The notes below the pieces were generated by a model. It saw only the letters and a list, made by a program, of their open reading frames with translations, was not told the origin of the DNA and did no database searches. 64,000 nucleotides of DNA from Erigeron canadensis (lineage: Eukaryota > Streptophyta > Magnoliopsida > Asterales > Asteraceae). The DNA lies in contig NC_057762.1 in assembly GCF_010389155.1 (NCBI RefSeq), forward strand, positions 5,009,513 through 5,073,512, read 5' to 3'. Positions 50,173 through 62,728 of the stretch are shown one piece after another (position 1 is the stretch's first letter; each line of letters begins with the position of its first letter). The translations under genes were made by a program, and so were the position numbers.

Positions 50173-51214
50173 GCAATTTTGGAAACATATTTCCAAAACA
50201 TTAATTGCATTCTATCGTATCTAAATGATATGTAAAACTTTGTGTATCATAGAATATAAAGACATGCTTACTGCTTACAGATATTCATGGCTTAAAGATA
50301 ACCCAAAAATGACTCACATGCATCAATTCTGTATCATTGACGCGGAAATGAGTCAAGTGGAACTTGAGCTTGGATCTGGGCAATGGTGTTAATCAAAGCT
50401 AAATTCAAGATAGGATCAAGACATGAAAAAATTTAAATTATACGTACGTATTAGTGTTTTACATTCACAGAACTTATCTTAGGCCAAAAGAAGGCTTTAA
50501 TGGGCTTGGGTGTGGATAGGCTCGTTATTATATTATAGAGTTGTATGATAAGGAGAAAGGGCCGAAAGTCCTTTGTTTTTGGGCTTTAGGCCCCCCTTTT
50601 TTTTTTGCCAGGGGCGTTTAGCGGGAGTGAAGTGGGAACCATCGGTTACTTTTATTTATTTGTTTGTTTTTTTTTCTTTATAAGACAAATTTAGGTTCAG
50701 CGGCATGTTTTTTTCCATATATCCAACTTCAATTCATGATGGAAAAACCCCTAACTCCATTTCTGGGGCATTTTGCTCATATCAGAATTTGATCCTAAGA
50801 CCTCTTAGTCTCAGGTTCCACTATATACCAATATATAGGTTAGCTGTTGAATAAAAGAGAGCGACGAGCAAAGCTTCGTAGACTGAGTTTGACTATTTTT
50901 ATGTGAATTGATACTAAAACTATCCTTATGTGCTTTCCGATTTTTATAGGTACATGATTGATTTTAAATCATGTTAATTTGACAAAAATAATCAATATAA
51001 TGAAATTATTTTAAAAGTTAGTATTGGTCTGAATATCCAAAAATGATTTGATACCAGCTTGAAAAGCCCAAAAACGCAAGAAAAGGTATTATGTGTAAAC
51101 AATATATCGAGAAAGATGGCCTTTATTTTAGACAGTATTAACTATTCTTTTAAGGAAAATATGAATATAAATATTGATCATTTAATAAAAAATAAATATA
51201 AAAATAAACATATT
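50173..51214. other. Intergenic, no gene recognised
   Basis: Mixed composition. 50560-50650 has pyrimidine and purine runs beside GGGCTTTAGGCCCCCC. 50770-50870 may be a worn, inverted tRNA-like repeat but is too diverged to call. Confidence 0.4.
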
Positions 51215-51819
51215 AAAGATTCAATAACAAAAGGTCAAAAGTGGGACATTGGGTTGGGGGTACATTTGGCACCCCTAATCCACCTCCTTGAGTATAATCC
51301 TCCCTCCTTATTAATCCTATAATTTTGTTAATATTAATCTAAATTAATTTACATTATTTGGTTTTCCATCACCAATTTACACTTTAACCCCAATCTAAAA
51401 TAATTAATTTACACTTTTTGGTTTCCCATTACCAAGTTACACTTTAACCCAATTTAAAATATTTAACTTACACTTTTTGATTTTTCATCACCAATTTACA
51501 CTTTAACCCAATTTAAAAATAATTAATTATATTTTTATATAGTTTATACTTTTAGAATATAAGAAACTGTAAAATTTTATTTAACTAATGTTGAAAAAAA
51601 AGGGGTAAACTGCAATCAATATTTATATGGAGTTAATTTTCGTATGTTTCTTCTTTGGGCGGATAATTTTTGGTGTATTTTGACCGATGGAGTGGCTATT
51701 TAGCTAGCAAATCTCCAAATTGATTTCGGTATATTTATTTAATATATTTGAATTCCAACTTTTAGCTTTGATTAGTATATTTTGAGACTACCCGTCCATT
51801 GGACGGGTCTGAACACTAG
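51215..51819 (+). mobile_element. Non-autonomous Helitron A
   Basis: The 3' end is a perfect hairpin ACCCGTCC-ATT-GGACGGGT (51790-51808) followed by seven bases and CTAG (51816-51819), then T. The body has repeated TTTACACTTTTTGGTTT / CATCACCAATTTACACTTTA blocks. The 5' end is diverged from B and C, so its start is approximate. Confidence 0.75.
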
Positions 51820-52394
51820 TAATATAACTAAAAGAGGGGGTTGGGGGTACACTTGGCACCCCTAATCCACCTCCTTGAGTCTAATCTTCTCTCCTTATTA
51901 ATCCTCTAATTTTTTTAATATTAATCTAAATTAATTTACACTTTTTGGTTTTTCATCACCAATTTATACTTTAACCCCAATCTAAAACAATTAATTTACA
52001 CTTTTTAGTTTCTCATCATCAATTTACACTTTAACCCAATTTAAAATAATTAACTTATACTTTTTGATTTTCCATCACCAATTTACACTTTAACCTAATT
52101 TATATTTAATTATACTTTTATATATATAATTTACACTTTTAGAATATAAGAAACTGTAAATTTTTTATTTAACTAAAGTTGAAAAAAAAGGGTAAACTGA
52201 AATCAATATTTATATGGAGTTAATTTTCGTATGTTTCTTCGTTGGGCGGATAATTTTTGGAGTATTTTGACCGATGGAGTGGCTATTCAGCTAGCAAATT
52301 TTCAAGTTGATTTCAGTATATATTTGAATTCTAATTTTTTAGCTTTGATTAATATATTGAGACTCCCCGTCCATTGGACGGGCCTGACCACTAG
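51820..52394 (+). mobile_element. Non-autonomous Helitron B, head to tail with A
   Basis: Starts directly after the CTAG of element A with TAATATAACTAAAAGAGG, the same opening as element C less the first bases. The 3' end is hairpin CCCGTCC-ATT-GGACGGG (52366-52382) and CTAG at 52391-52394. Sequence matches A along its length. Confidence 0.8.
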
Positions 52395-52806
52395 TTACAT
52401 GTAGAGATGAGAACTTGATAAGAAAGATGAATAAGATCGACGTTAATATAGGAGGAGATGAAAAAAAGCCATTGATTAAAAAACAATTCAATGAATAGAA
52501 ATCAAATATTCATATAAAATAACAATGAATAAACCTTGATAATCTTTCCATGTTTCAAATTACTTAATTTTCATTATTCAAATGTAGTCACACTTTTATT
52601 AAATGGATTTATTTATTTATTTATTTTTAATACTTGATTTCTCTTATTAATTTTGTATACATATAAATTTTACTTTTATTGGGTTTATATATATTAATTG
52701 TAAAAAAAATAATCAAGATGTGTGTCAATTTTTAAAGAGAGCCTTAAATTAAAGAGGATGCCTTATAATGCTTGCAGAACTATTTTTTTTATGATATATA
52801 TATATA

Positions 52807-54029
52807 GGGTGAGGATCCTGGAAGAAGGGTGTTAAGGGGAGAAGGGAGAGAAGGTCATATTGACCAATCAGAACGCGACATGTGTCTAAATTAAAAAAAA
52901 AGCGCGGTGGCATTTTCGTAAATAATTTAAAGTTTTGTGAAGCTTGGTCAACTTCAACTCTCAGTGGGTTGGTTCAGCTAGGGTTGGGTCAGCCTGAGTT
53001 GGATCAGCTTAGTTTGGGTTAGCTTGATCAGGTTGGGTCAGCTTATGGTCTGGGTGAGTTTGGGTCAGCTTGGGGTCTGGTGAGGTTAGATCAGCTTGCG
53101 TCAGCTTGGGGTTGGGTCTCGGTCAGTTTGGGTCAGCTTGGGGTCAGGTCAAGTTAGGTCAGCGTGGGTTGGGTCAGTTTGGGGTCTAGGTCAGGGTTGG
53201 GTCAGCTTGACACACAATCTACACAAATGTAGATTATGGGTTTTGGGTCAGCTTGGGTTTTGGGTTGGGTCAGCATGGGTTCTGGGTTGGATCAGCTTGG
53301 GTCAGGTTGGGTTAGCTTGGGGTCTGGTCAGGTTGGGTCAGCTTGGGGTTGGGTTAGCTTGACACAATTTACACATAATCTACACAAATGTAGATTATGG
53401 GTTTTGGGTCAGCTTAGGTCCTGGGTTGGGTCAGCTTGGGTCATGTTGGGGTCTTGTCAGGTTGGGTCAGCTTGGGGTTGGGTTAGCTTGGCACAATTTA
53501 CACATAATCTACACAAATGTAGATTATGGGTTTTGGGTCAGCTTGGGTCATGTTGGGTCAGCTTCGGGTCTGTGTTAGGTTGCATCAGCTTGGGTTCTGG
53601 GTCAGGTTGGGTCAACTTGGAGTCTGGTCAGGTTGGGTCAGCTTGGGGTTGGGTTAGCTTAACACAATTTACACATAATCTACACAAATGTAGATTATGG
53701 GTTTTGGGTCAGCTTGGGTCACGTTGGGTCAGCTTCAGGCCTGTGTCAGGTTGGGTCAGGTTGGGGTTGGGTTGGGTCAGCTTGGGGTTGGGTTGGGTTA
53801 GCTTGGGGTTGACCAGAACCTGGGCTGACCAAGCTGACCAACCAAGTTGACCACCCAAGCTGACCCATAACCCAAGCTGACCCAGAACCTAGGCTGACCA
53901 AAAGTTTGATTTATTTACAAAATTGCCACCGCGTAATTTTTTTTAAAAACGACGTGTCACACTCTGATTGGTTAATATAACCTTCTCTCCCTTCTCTCCT
54001 TAACACACCTTCTTATTTGATCTCCCTCC
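52807..54029. mobile_element. TIR element filled with a G-rich repeat array
   Basis: Outer inverted repeats of about 125 bp: the left starts GGGTGAGGATCCTGG and includes GGGAGAGAAGGTCATATTGA, CCAATCAGA and CGCGGTGGCA. The right end has the inverted counterparts (TGCCACCGCG, TCTGATTGG, CCTTCTCTCC). Both sides are TATATA runs (52794-52806; 54030-54044), so the target duplication is hidden. The interior is the repeat array at 52930-53880. No transposase; superfamily unassigned. Confidence 0.75.
52930..53880 (+). repeat. Higher-order tandem repeat of GTTGGGTCAGCTTGG units
   Basis: Short units of 10-20 bp built on GGTTGGGTCAGCTTGGG are grouped into larger units marked by ACACAAATGTAGATTATGG at 53221, 53382, 53511 and 53682 (spacings 161, 129, 171). 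The array turns to the inverted sense (AAGCTGACCCA) at about 53825-53880. The open frames over it are repeat artefacts. Confidence 0.85.
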
Positions 54030-54109
54030 TATATATATATATATGAAAAGCGAATTAGTACAATTAGATGAGTGAAATACAATTAAAGTTTGCCTAAATA
54101 AGATATTTA

Positions 54110-54923
54110 TCTATAATATAACTAAAAGAGGAGGTTGGGGTACATTTGGCACCACTAATCCTCCTCTTTGAGCCTAATCCCCCCTCCTTATTAATCCTTT
54201 ATGTTTTTGAATATTTAATTTATATTAATAAATGGACGACCTTATTATTAATTAATAACTCTTTTTATCCTTAAAAGTTTCTCAAAAACTATTTAATCTA
54301 TATATACAACATAGAAAAACTCTCACATATTTTCAATAAAAAAACCAACGCCATAAAAAAACATACGATTGACTACAAAAAGGGTTTTCTTTAATTTATA
54401 TACTTTGTTCATATTTAATCATTATTATTATTATTACTTACTGTAACATGTAACTTTTATGTTATTGTTATTATTATCTCTTTTAATTTAGTTTGTTTTC
54501 CATTATAGGTTCGTTATGACTTCTTCTTCAACAAAAAAAAAAATAAGACCACATTAGTTCATTTTGAAGATCTTAAGCCAACACATGTAACCATCATCTA
54601 CAACTCTGTGTTGTGCATGTATGGACTGTTTCGGAGTGGAATAACCCGAAAAAAATCAAAACGTTCAAGATGGTCTTTGTTGATGAATTGGTATGTATTT
54701 GTCAAATTATATACTTTGTTGCAAATATTTTATATAACTAAATTTGAGAAAAAAAGATAAACTGGAATCAATATTATTTGGAGTTAATTTTCATATGTTT
54801 CTTTTTTAGCTTTCGTATTTGATTAAGTTGTAATATTGGTCATATTGATGGTTGCTCGAATCATATTAACTTTGATTAATATGTTTTGAATTTACCCGTC
54901 CATTGGACATGTCTAAGCACTAT
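54110..54923 (+). mobile_element. Helitron-like element C with captured RPA-like fragment
   Basis: Starts with A|TCTATAATATAACTAAAAG at 54110, like B, and ends with a decayed hairpin ACCCGTCC-ATT-GGACATGT (54894-54912) and CTAT where A and B have CTAG. The interior differs from A and B: it carries the exon-like piece at 54559-54690. Confidence 0.65.
54559..54690 (+). pseudogene. Replication protein A-like (DUF223/OB-fold) gene fragment
   Basis: FEDLKPTHVT at 54562 is followed, after a frame change, by VHVWTVSEWNNPKKIKTFKM and VFVDEL, ending at a GTATGT donor at 54691. The pattern (dlkP ... kvrvlrlW ... mvlvDe) is that of the first exon of RPA70-like proteins carried by many plant Helitrons. 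It is only about 45 codons with a frameshift, so it is non-functional. Confidence 0.5.
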
Positions 54924-55450
54924 ATACTATCATAATTTACATTAAAGGTATATTTGGTATTTCTCATTTAAGAGTTTTAACTGAATCCGAATTACTTGTT
55001 ACAATTATTTATGTGATTTCACTAAACCAGTATATGTGTTAGCCCAATTAGCATTTACGAGTAATACTTTTTAACACCCATTAGATATATTCACATCATT
55101 ATTATCTAATGTAATATACATTGGTCGAGCATATATGGGTCTCGGATAGATTTCGAGTATACAAGTTTGCATCAAAGCCAACCGGCCAATCCTAAACCCC
55201 AATTCCTAAAAGATTAAACTCGCATATCTGGACTTGAATCCAACCCAAAGATTCGGGTTTTGGCCATTGGGGTTTTCCTTTGAGGCAAGAGTTCCATGTT
55301 TATTTGCTTAAGAGGTATGTCGCTGGTGAAATGTATGTTGCATTTATATATTTTCAAGCGGGCAATGAACCGTTTGCTTAGAATTGAGAATTTTGTAATC
55401 GTTGTATTTCTTGATTGTATGTACCTTTAATCTCTAGTAACTTGCTAACG

Positions 55451-55455
<5 letters not shown>

Positions 55456-55497
<42 letters not shown>

Positions 55498-55522
55498 GAG
55501 AGAGAGAGAGAGAGAGAGAGAA
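55456..55522. repeat. (TA)n then (AG)n microsatellite
   Basis: TA repeat from about 55456 to 55493, then AG repeat 55496-55522, bordering the inverted-repeat element that follows. Confidence 0.9.
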
Positions 55523-55528
55523 GTGAGT

Positions 55529-55680
55529 ATGGGGCTGTTATGCACCTAACTTGGGTGAAAAACCACTCACAACTAGTATTTTAATATTTTGAATAAATGT
55601 TTTGACCCCATGATTTTTTATGGTTTAAAAAAATGTATGTGAAAGGTTTTTCACCCAACTTAAGTACCTAACAGCCTCAT
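55529..55680. mobile_element. Small inverted-repeat MITE between microsatellites
   Basis: Left TGGGGCTGTTATGCACCTAA and CTTGGGTGAAAAACC are answered at the right by GGTTTTTCACCCAA and TACCTAACAGCCTCAT. It is flanked by (AG)n on the left and (TA)n on the right (55695-55713). No coding. Confidence 0.65.
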
Positions 55681-56109
55681 ATTATCTTCCCTCATATATA
55701 TATATATATATATTTTCTTGAAGTTGTTCAAAAATTTTTTTTTTTTCTTTTCTTCTTGTTATATCCTAAACGTGTAAAAGTGAATGAGCATAAATATACC
55801 ATTAGAGCTCTTTGTTAGTTAGAGACATTTTTTTTTTTGAACAGTGTAAATTAGAGACATTACCACGATGTAACATGCCCTTCCGAAAGTTAATCTCACA
55901 TGTTTATGCTCTTATAAGCATGACACGACACGTGTCAACGTAAAACAGGCAAAGTTATTTAATACGGATGTTTCTGTCGGGCCACTGGCACGTGACTTTT
56001 CAAATATCTCATTTTTGTTTTTTTTTCTTTAACGTCAAAGGCAAGATTTTCATTTCACATGCTAGCAAGGTGCTAGAACATTACAATACAAAGTTAATAA
56101 TTATATCAA

Positions 56110-56935
56110 GCTATTGAAATTACACCACTTTAACCAATCTATTGCCATTGACCTGTTAGAGATCCATAAGAAAGAGATGGATCTAACTTATTCAAATATA
56201 AGATTGAGAGAAAAAACAGCCTTTTCATGGACTACTTTATTACGTTTCTTCCACAAGCGCCATATTGTAACTTGGATGATTGCATTTACCATTTTCTTTC
56301 ATTTTTTGTCACCAAGTAACATGTTATGTAAAAGATGCAGGTCTCGTACTTAGAAGGCAAATATCGGACTTATTTTACACCATCTTCCAACCTTGCTCCA
56401 AAAATCTAAAGCTAACGGGCAGCCGGTAAACAAGTGGTCACTTGATTCTTCATTCATATTGCAAAACGGGCATAGTAACGTGGTTGGAGAAATACCACGT
56501 TTTGACAGCTTGTAAGAGTGTTGGTAAGTAATCTAATCCTGCCCACCAGTTCATGATATTCACCTTTTTTGGGATCCATTTGTTCCAACAAAAGTCAACA
56601 CCCGAGACATTATTATCTACGGCGTCAAGTTTCTTCCTTACCTCAGCCACTATATATGAATCAGATTCTAATATTGCAAGTATGTCCACCCCTAGTTTAT
56701 CAAAATCCTGCTTAAGTTTGTGTACATTTCTCCAAAGACCTCTAATTCTATTTTTGAGTGGAACATCGAGCAAGTTACCTGCTTCACCATGAATAGCAAC
56801 CATCGTCTTTCTCCATAACCTATCTGGTTCAATATGAAAACGAAACCACCAACGTGCTAGCAAAGCCAAATTTGCAACCTTTAAAGAACCAATACCATGG
56901 CCACCCCTATCCTTATGTCTAACGACCTTTAAAGA
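56110..56935 (-). mobile_element. LINE 3' fragment (end of RT, zf-RVT)
   Basis: The minus strand reads GGHGIGSLK upstream of ALLARWWFRFHIEPDRLWRK, then CWNKWIPKKVNIMNWW and, past 56450, a CPFCN..ESSDHLF zinc-binding motif and TIWRLWKKRN near 56250. This is the standard order at the C-terminus of plant L1-type reverse transcriptases. A frame break occurs near 56350. The plus-strand frame at 56114 is its shadow. Confidence 0.75.
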
Positions 56936-56999
56936 ACCAATACAAATATTTCATATTTGTGACCCCCTCTTCTTTCCCTCCCTACACCATACTCATTTG

Positions 57000-59080
57000 T
57001 ATATCTTTTGCCTTACACAATCTGATACAAAGGTCATTTCAGTTGAATATTCAGAATTGGCAAATTAGAGCAAGTTGAATAACTTATCAGTAAGGAAAAA
57101 GATAAATCTTTTTAACTAAATAGCATAAAAATCATTTTAACACTTTAAGAAGGTGACATGTGGTATCCAATAATTCTCTTTCTAATCTTCCCCTAATTTT
57201 TCCACATGACATCATCCAATAGTTAAGAAGGATTTTTAGCCTATTTAGTTAAAATGATTAATCACTTCCCTATCAGTAAACGTTGATGTCAAAATTAATA
57301 TTTATTTTAGTACAAGTTTGAGATGTGTATATTGTGAGACGTGATTTGTGGATATTTAAAAATTTGCGCACTATCAATTGGTAAGCATCAACACTTTCTA
57401 TTGGATCCTTCTATCGGCTTTATTTAGTCGATTGTGGCAACATTTGGCACCAAATATTAACATACAAGATTTCCTTTTTTTGTTTTGTCTTTTTTGTGGC
57501 AACATTTGGCATCATTTGGTAAATACACTCTTGAATTTGGCTTTTTTTTTGGCAAAAGTTGGCAAAATTTTTCAAATGTCACATGGCGTGATCTTATTGG
57601 CCTAATTCCTTGTCAACATGTCAATTTGTGGCATTACATCCTTGCCCTTAAGATCGATACTCTGTATCGATAATTTTATTCTCATACAGTAGAAATGACT
57701 TTATGCATTTGGACGTATATAACGACTACCTACTAGTATACTATATTTACCTGAAGAAAAAATATAGGAAGATACAGACATCATTTAATATTAGAAAAAA
57801 GTTACGACTTTCATTATTATTTAGTAAAAGTAATAGTAATAAGGCAAAAGCAACCTTAAAATTTCCTCATTATCACAACTTAAAAACCCAAGTTTATATA
57901 TAAAAAGGCATAAGCAACCTTATCTCCTTTCATTTTAACAAACAGAAACTAGACACGCTAGAAGCTTTGGTTTTTTGACCAATTATTTGCAAATTCATGA
58001 TTTATTTTAAAGTAAATATGTTACGGGACATGTTATTCTTTAACGGCCAAAACTTGAATAATGCCCAGTTAATTAGTCGGCTACCCGGGGTAACCTAATG
58101 GCCAAATACAACCATATACGCCCACAAATGCATTTGTTACACTATATACATGGGAACTAAGGATAAAAAAGTCCAACTCAAAGTCCAACCATATACATCA
58201 TGAATTTGTTTTAGAGTGTTTTTTTCCAGCGAGCTTTTGAATCCTCATAGTCAACCCTGAATATGATAAAAATAAAATAAAAAAATTTATTAAAAAAAAG
58301 GCGAAACTAATAGATACATTGTTAACCTCTTGGTTCATATATAACATATATTTAAAGGGAACATGTTAACATGGACGGTCTAACATAACTGGTAGTGCTT
58401 CCATTCATTGTAAGAGAACATTTGGTTTCAACTTATTAGTATCAATGTTTTTGCACACAATTAAATACGAAAAACAAAGGCACCTAAGCATAGAGAACAA
58501 GATATTTCAACTCGATAGACTTAAAACAGTAAGCATTTTGAATGCAATGAGGACAACATACGACAATAGATATACATGAACTCCAAGTTGAATCGATTTT
58601 GGATGTTGCATGTACTTTTAAAAGAAGAGTAAACAAAGTTTTAAGGGTTTTCGTTAAAATGTATTAAATAGTTATACACTTATCATAAAAAACAGGATGG
58701 GCTTTTTGATAACAATATTGATATTAATTACTTAATTAATATACCTTCATAATATTTCATCAAAGTGGTTAGTGGTCAAACATATAAAAGGAATTACATG
58801 GTAATGGGCCCATGGTCGTTTGTGTGTAGAAGAGGGCCCAGCACCGTAGTGTATGGAAGAGGGCCCACGTTCGTTTTTACAAAACTCAAACTGTTTCCGT
58901 TAGGCATGTGGATTATGTAACACACTCCTCAACTTGGGCTGCATAATCGCGGAAATTATCTTCCACACACAATAATATGGGTGGACCGTGGACCTACTCA
59001 TTCTACATATTTTACTCAAAGACATGTATTATCATTATGCATTATTATTTTAATAACCGGACAGACAGGCCGATATAACC
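57000..59080. other. Intergenic, no gene recognised
   Basis: 57425-57650 contains two GTGGCAACATTTGGCA blocks and GGCATTACATCCTTGC, as near 14240, possibly PIF-type MITE remnants. The rest is AT-rich with no coding similarity. Confidence 0.4.
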
Positions 59081-59088
59081 AGTTAAAC

Positions 59089-59509
59089 TAGGGGTGTTGA
59101 TGGGTCGGGTTAAATGTGTTTTGGGTTATTTGGTTCGGGTTAATCGGGTTTTGAAAAATTATAAATTAGCCTGTAATCCAAACCGAATAAGATTAGGGTT
59201 ATACGGGTTTGGGTTGTTCGGGTTCGGATTTTTGGATCGGGTTTTGGGTAACCAAAATAAAATGTGATTGAATTTACGTGCATTAGTTACGCAACAATAT
59301 AATTTGAATTTCAAAACATTGAATAACAGTGATACTAATATTGATTAAGTTCTTTATATCCAAAAGTGTTGAAACAATTTTGATTGTGCGTTTTTGAAAT
59401 TCTCGCATGAAAAGATGATTGTATTATTAGAATAAAAGTCATAGACAAAAAAAAAGTTATAAACTATATAAAAATATAAAAACTACTGATATTAAATAAA
59501 CAAATTTTG

Positions 59510-59554
<45 letters not shown>

Positions 59555-59910
59555 CTCTTTTTATATTCATATTGTTATTATCTTTTATAATTGTATTTTT
59601 AAACATCTATTATTATTTAACTTTTCGGGATCCTGATTTTGTTTATGAATCAAAATTTAATATTCAAATAATATATACTTTAAATAAATTTAATGTGTTA
59701 TATTAGTGTATATATATAAACGCATCTTATTTAAGTTATTCGGGTTGACCCAAGTTATAAAATTTTCACCCGCAACCCAAACCGCTTAAACTTTGGGTTA
59801 TTTGGGTTGACCCAAATGACGACCCACAAACCAAATAACCCAACCCGTTTCATCCAAACCCATTCGGGTTGGGTCGGGTTATTTGGGTTTGGTTATTTTT
59901 AACGCCCCTA
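59089..59910. mobile_element. hAT-type non-autonomous element
   Basis: Termini TAGGGGTGTTGA and, inverted, TAGGGGCGTTAA. Flanks AGTTAAAC (59081-59088) and AGTTAAAG (59911-59918) are a 7/8 target duplication. Both ends are rich in GGGTTATTTGGGTT-like motifs that also pair across the element; a (TA)n run sits at 59514-59552. Confidence 0.7.
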
Positions 59911-60084
59911 AGTTAAAGGATGAACTAAGTGAGTAACTGTATTCTCAACCGGATCTGGATATCTTGGATATATTGCGAGGGATCAAAGTAAGGGGGAAGG
60001 GGGGAGCTCCCTACAAAATCTTACCCAAATTGTCATATCACTTTCCTCCAATAAATCTATCTAACTCAAAATTACCAATTTTAC

Positions 60085-60479
60085 CTAAATCCTAGACATA
60101 TACCCAATTTTACCTAATTTCTTTTTCTTTTTATATATGTTACTATTAAAATGCATACGATTAAAAACAACACATCGCCTTGAAACTTTACTTTTGACGC
60201 GCATCGTACCCATCTTGAAAATATAAAAAATCGCCTCAATATCCTCGACGATTTTCAAAAACATGTTTTTATCTATACCAAACTTCTTTCGAAAGTAGTC
60301 TTCGTCGTATTTTGGTTCTTCAACGAACCAATCATTTAGTAAAACTTGAAGACCTATTTTCCACTGTCGATTTACCAATCATTTAGAACTTTGTGTGTTT
60401 GCAAAAAGTGAATGTCGCTCTTGTAAGACATGGGCGATTCATGAATCACACACCGTGATTCGGAAAAACTAGAGGACAT
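60085..60479 (-). pseudogene. PIF/Harbinger transposase (ALP1/HARBI1-like) N-terminal fragment
   Basis: The minus strand has DWFVEEPKYDEDYFRKKFGI and NMFLKIVEDIEAIF, the conserved N-terminal region of plant PIF transposases and ALP1-like proteins. An ATG at 60479 opens MSSSFSESRCVIHESPMSYK in a neighbouring frame and stops 36 codons on, one frame from the transposase piece. After about 60150 similarity fades. The DDE catalytic region is absent, so it is a dead fragment. Confidence 0.65.
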
Positions 60480-60995
60480 TTTTGTGAAAGAAGGTTGGGA
60501 TTTTAGGAGTGGTAGATAGGTTGTGATTACTTTGTTGAGATTTTAGTGTAAAATGGTTTGTGTTTTGGATATTAATCGGTTGTGAATACATAAAAGGAAT
60601 AAATTATTTTTTTTTTTTTAATAATTAATTTCGCTAGCTAGCCATTAGGGGTGGGGGGGGGGGGGGGGACTTGCAACAGCTCTATGCATTTACCATGCCT
60701 CGGTTTACAAGCTCGAATCACTACCTGACTTCAACTTGATCGGCGATGGTGGGGAAGCCGATCAGTTTACATGAACCCGATGCTTAACTGAGCTCCACTC
60801 CTTCATGCCTAACTTCCTCAAACACTACTAGGCCATGCTAGTTTCATACATCTTCTCAATTCTATTTCCCTATTTAACTTATATGAAAAAGTTCGGTTTT
60901 TTCCGTTCAATCCGATTGATTGGACCGTAAACTGTCATATATAAAACCGGTTCTAGGCCCCGTTCTAGATACATTGGGCACATATTAGAAAAAGT

Positions 60996-61076
<81 letters not shown>

Positions 61077-62728
61077 GATAATGATTAATACATAATTGGT
61101 ATGCCTAAAAATAGACCTAATAATATAAAGATAACACATTGCATGGTGAATGGTAAAAATTAAGAGAGGAAAAAATACATGATACATGTATCAAACATTT
61201 AAGATGTTATACGTATCATTAGGTTCATAATTCAGGTATATCCTGAAATATCCGCAATGCAAAGGATTGTTCAGAATCTCAATATTCATCAAATCATCCT
61301 AAAATGAATACGAAAAAGACGGGATATCTCTACAATCAAATAAATCCATAAAATTTCAAAACTGAATTAAAACTTAGAAAATTTATTTTAAAATCTCATC
61401 AATTCCTAAAATTAGAAATTTGGGTATGTTCATAAGTTCACCATTGACTCTAAGACCAATTGGTGAACATATATTTTAAGAATTGAATTACTTCATGTTT
61501 TAGTTAATTTTAAAATGAGAAAGCTCAGTAGAGAAAATGAAAAGAAAAATGTTTATATCAAATGTAAAAAAGGTTCCAAGTGCTACATTCACAATGTAAT
61601 TGAAAGGTATTCAGAAACAATACTATACTATACATAACAAATACACCTCCTTGGTTTAAACTTATAACAAATTCACATCGTTATACTTCCAACATTATAT
61701 AATAGTGTTCTTTTTATTTAACACTTATGCGAACATATGGTTAGATACTTAGATATTTGTTGATAATTAGTTTTTCTAAGTTGCAAGTATAAACATTCCT
61801 AACTATTTGAAAAAGGTGCAAAATACCTAAACAAGATAATGCCTTGAAAAAACGACGGGTCCCTGTCTTATTATTGTTTAGTGGCGTCTATTTGTGTATG
61901 TTTACTGATACAACCATTCATTTTGATTGGTCTTTAACGAGCAAGCAGGACATTTATTTTGGATAGTCGTAAACAAAGGGCAGAGCATATTTGATCGAAC
62001 TTAATTATGAACAAAGGTAATGGTAAGCGGTGGGCCTTCAATTAGTCTCCCTAACCTTTGATTAATTGTATTTAACCTTGTTATATAAGCTATTTGTGTG
62101 GTGGGATTGAGCTATTGATTATTTGAAAAGATTTGAAGACGAAATATATGAAATAGGGTTTTTTTAATGACATGCTTTAGTAGTGTTGTCATCATAAACT
62201 ATTTTAGTTTTTGAAACAACGAGTTAATAGTTAGTGATCGAATAGTGAAAATGACATCTAAACAGGAAGTATGCAGACCTCAATTCATGATTCACGTTCT
62301 CTCGTTATACACTTAAGGGAAACTCTTAGGAATACCACTCTAAGAGAAAACTTGTGAAGAGACTCGAACTTGAGAATTTTTTAAGAAGAAAACCCTTTCT
62401 TTACACTGTAACATACGAGTGACCAATACTTGTAACAGAATTTGTTGGTACTAACTTTCATTTGTTTATCAAGCAAATTGGCATCCAAAATCCGAATTAT
62501 GGAATTTTTGAAGGTATCAAACGTGTGTCTAACTTAAATATACATATGAATTTAGAACTTTCCTTCAGACAAACTCAAACTAGAATATACCATAAAATGA
62601 GTAAATGGAGAAGTTTTATGATAAAATCTAACATGCTACTTGCACATTGAAGTGAGACTGTGAGACTAAATATTTTTCAAGGTGTTGTTTAGTTCGTTGT
62701 AGTCTAGCTCATAAAGGGTTTAATAATA
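60480..62728. other. Intergenic DNA with simple repeats
   Basis: A G-run at 60650-60669, a GC-richer island at 60670-60860 (see findings), the (AAT)n at 60999-61076 and otherwise AT-rich sequence without genes. Confidence 0.4.
60999..61076. repeat. (AAT)n microsatellite, about 26 units
   Basis: A perfect run of AAT/TAA triplets of about 76 bp. Confidence 0.95.

Noticed and set aside
53096..53850. Long plus-strand open frames over the G-rich array
   Set aside because: They are translations of GTTGGGTCAGCTT repeats (W/G/S/L-rich), with no start context and a period not kept in frame.
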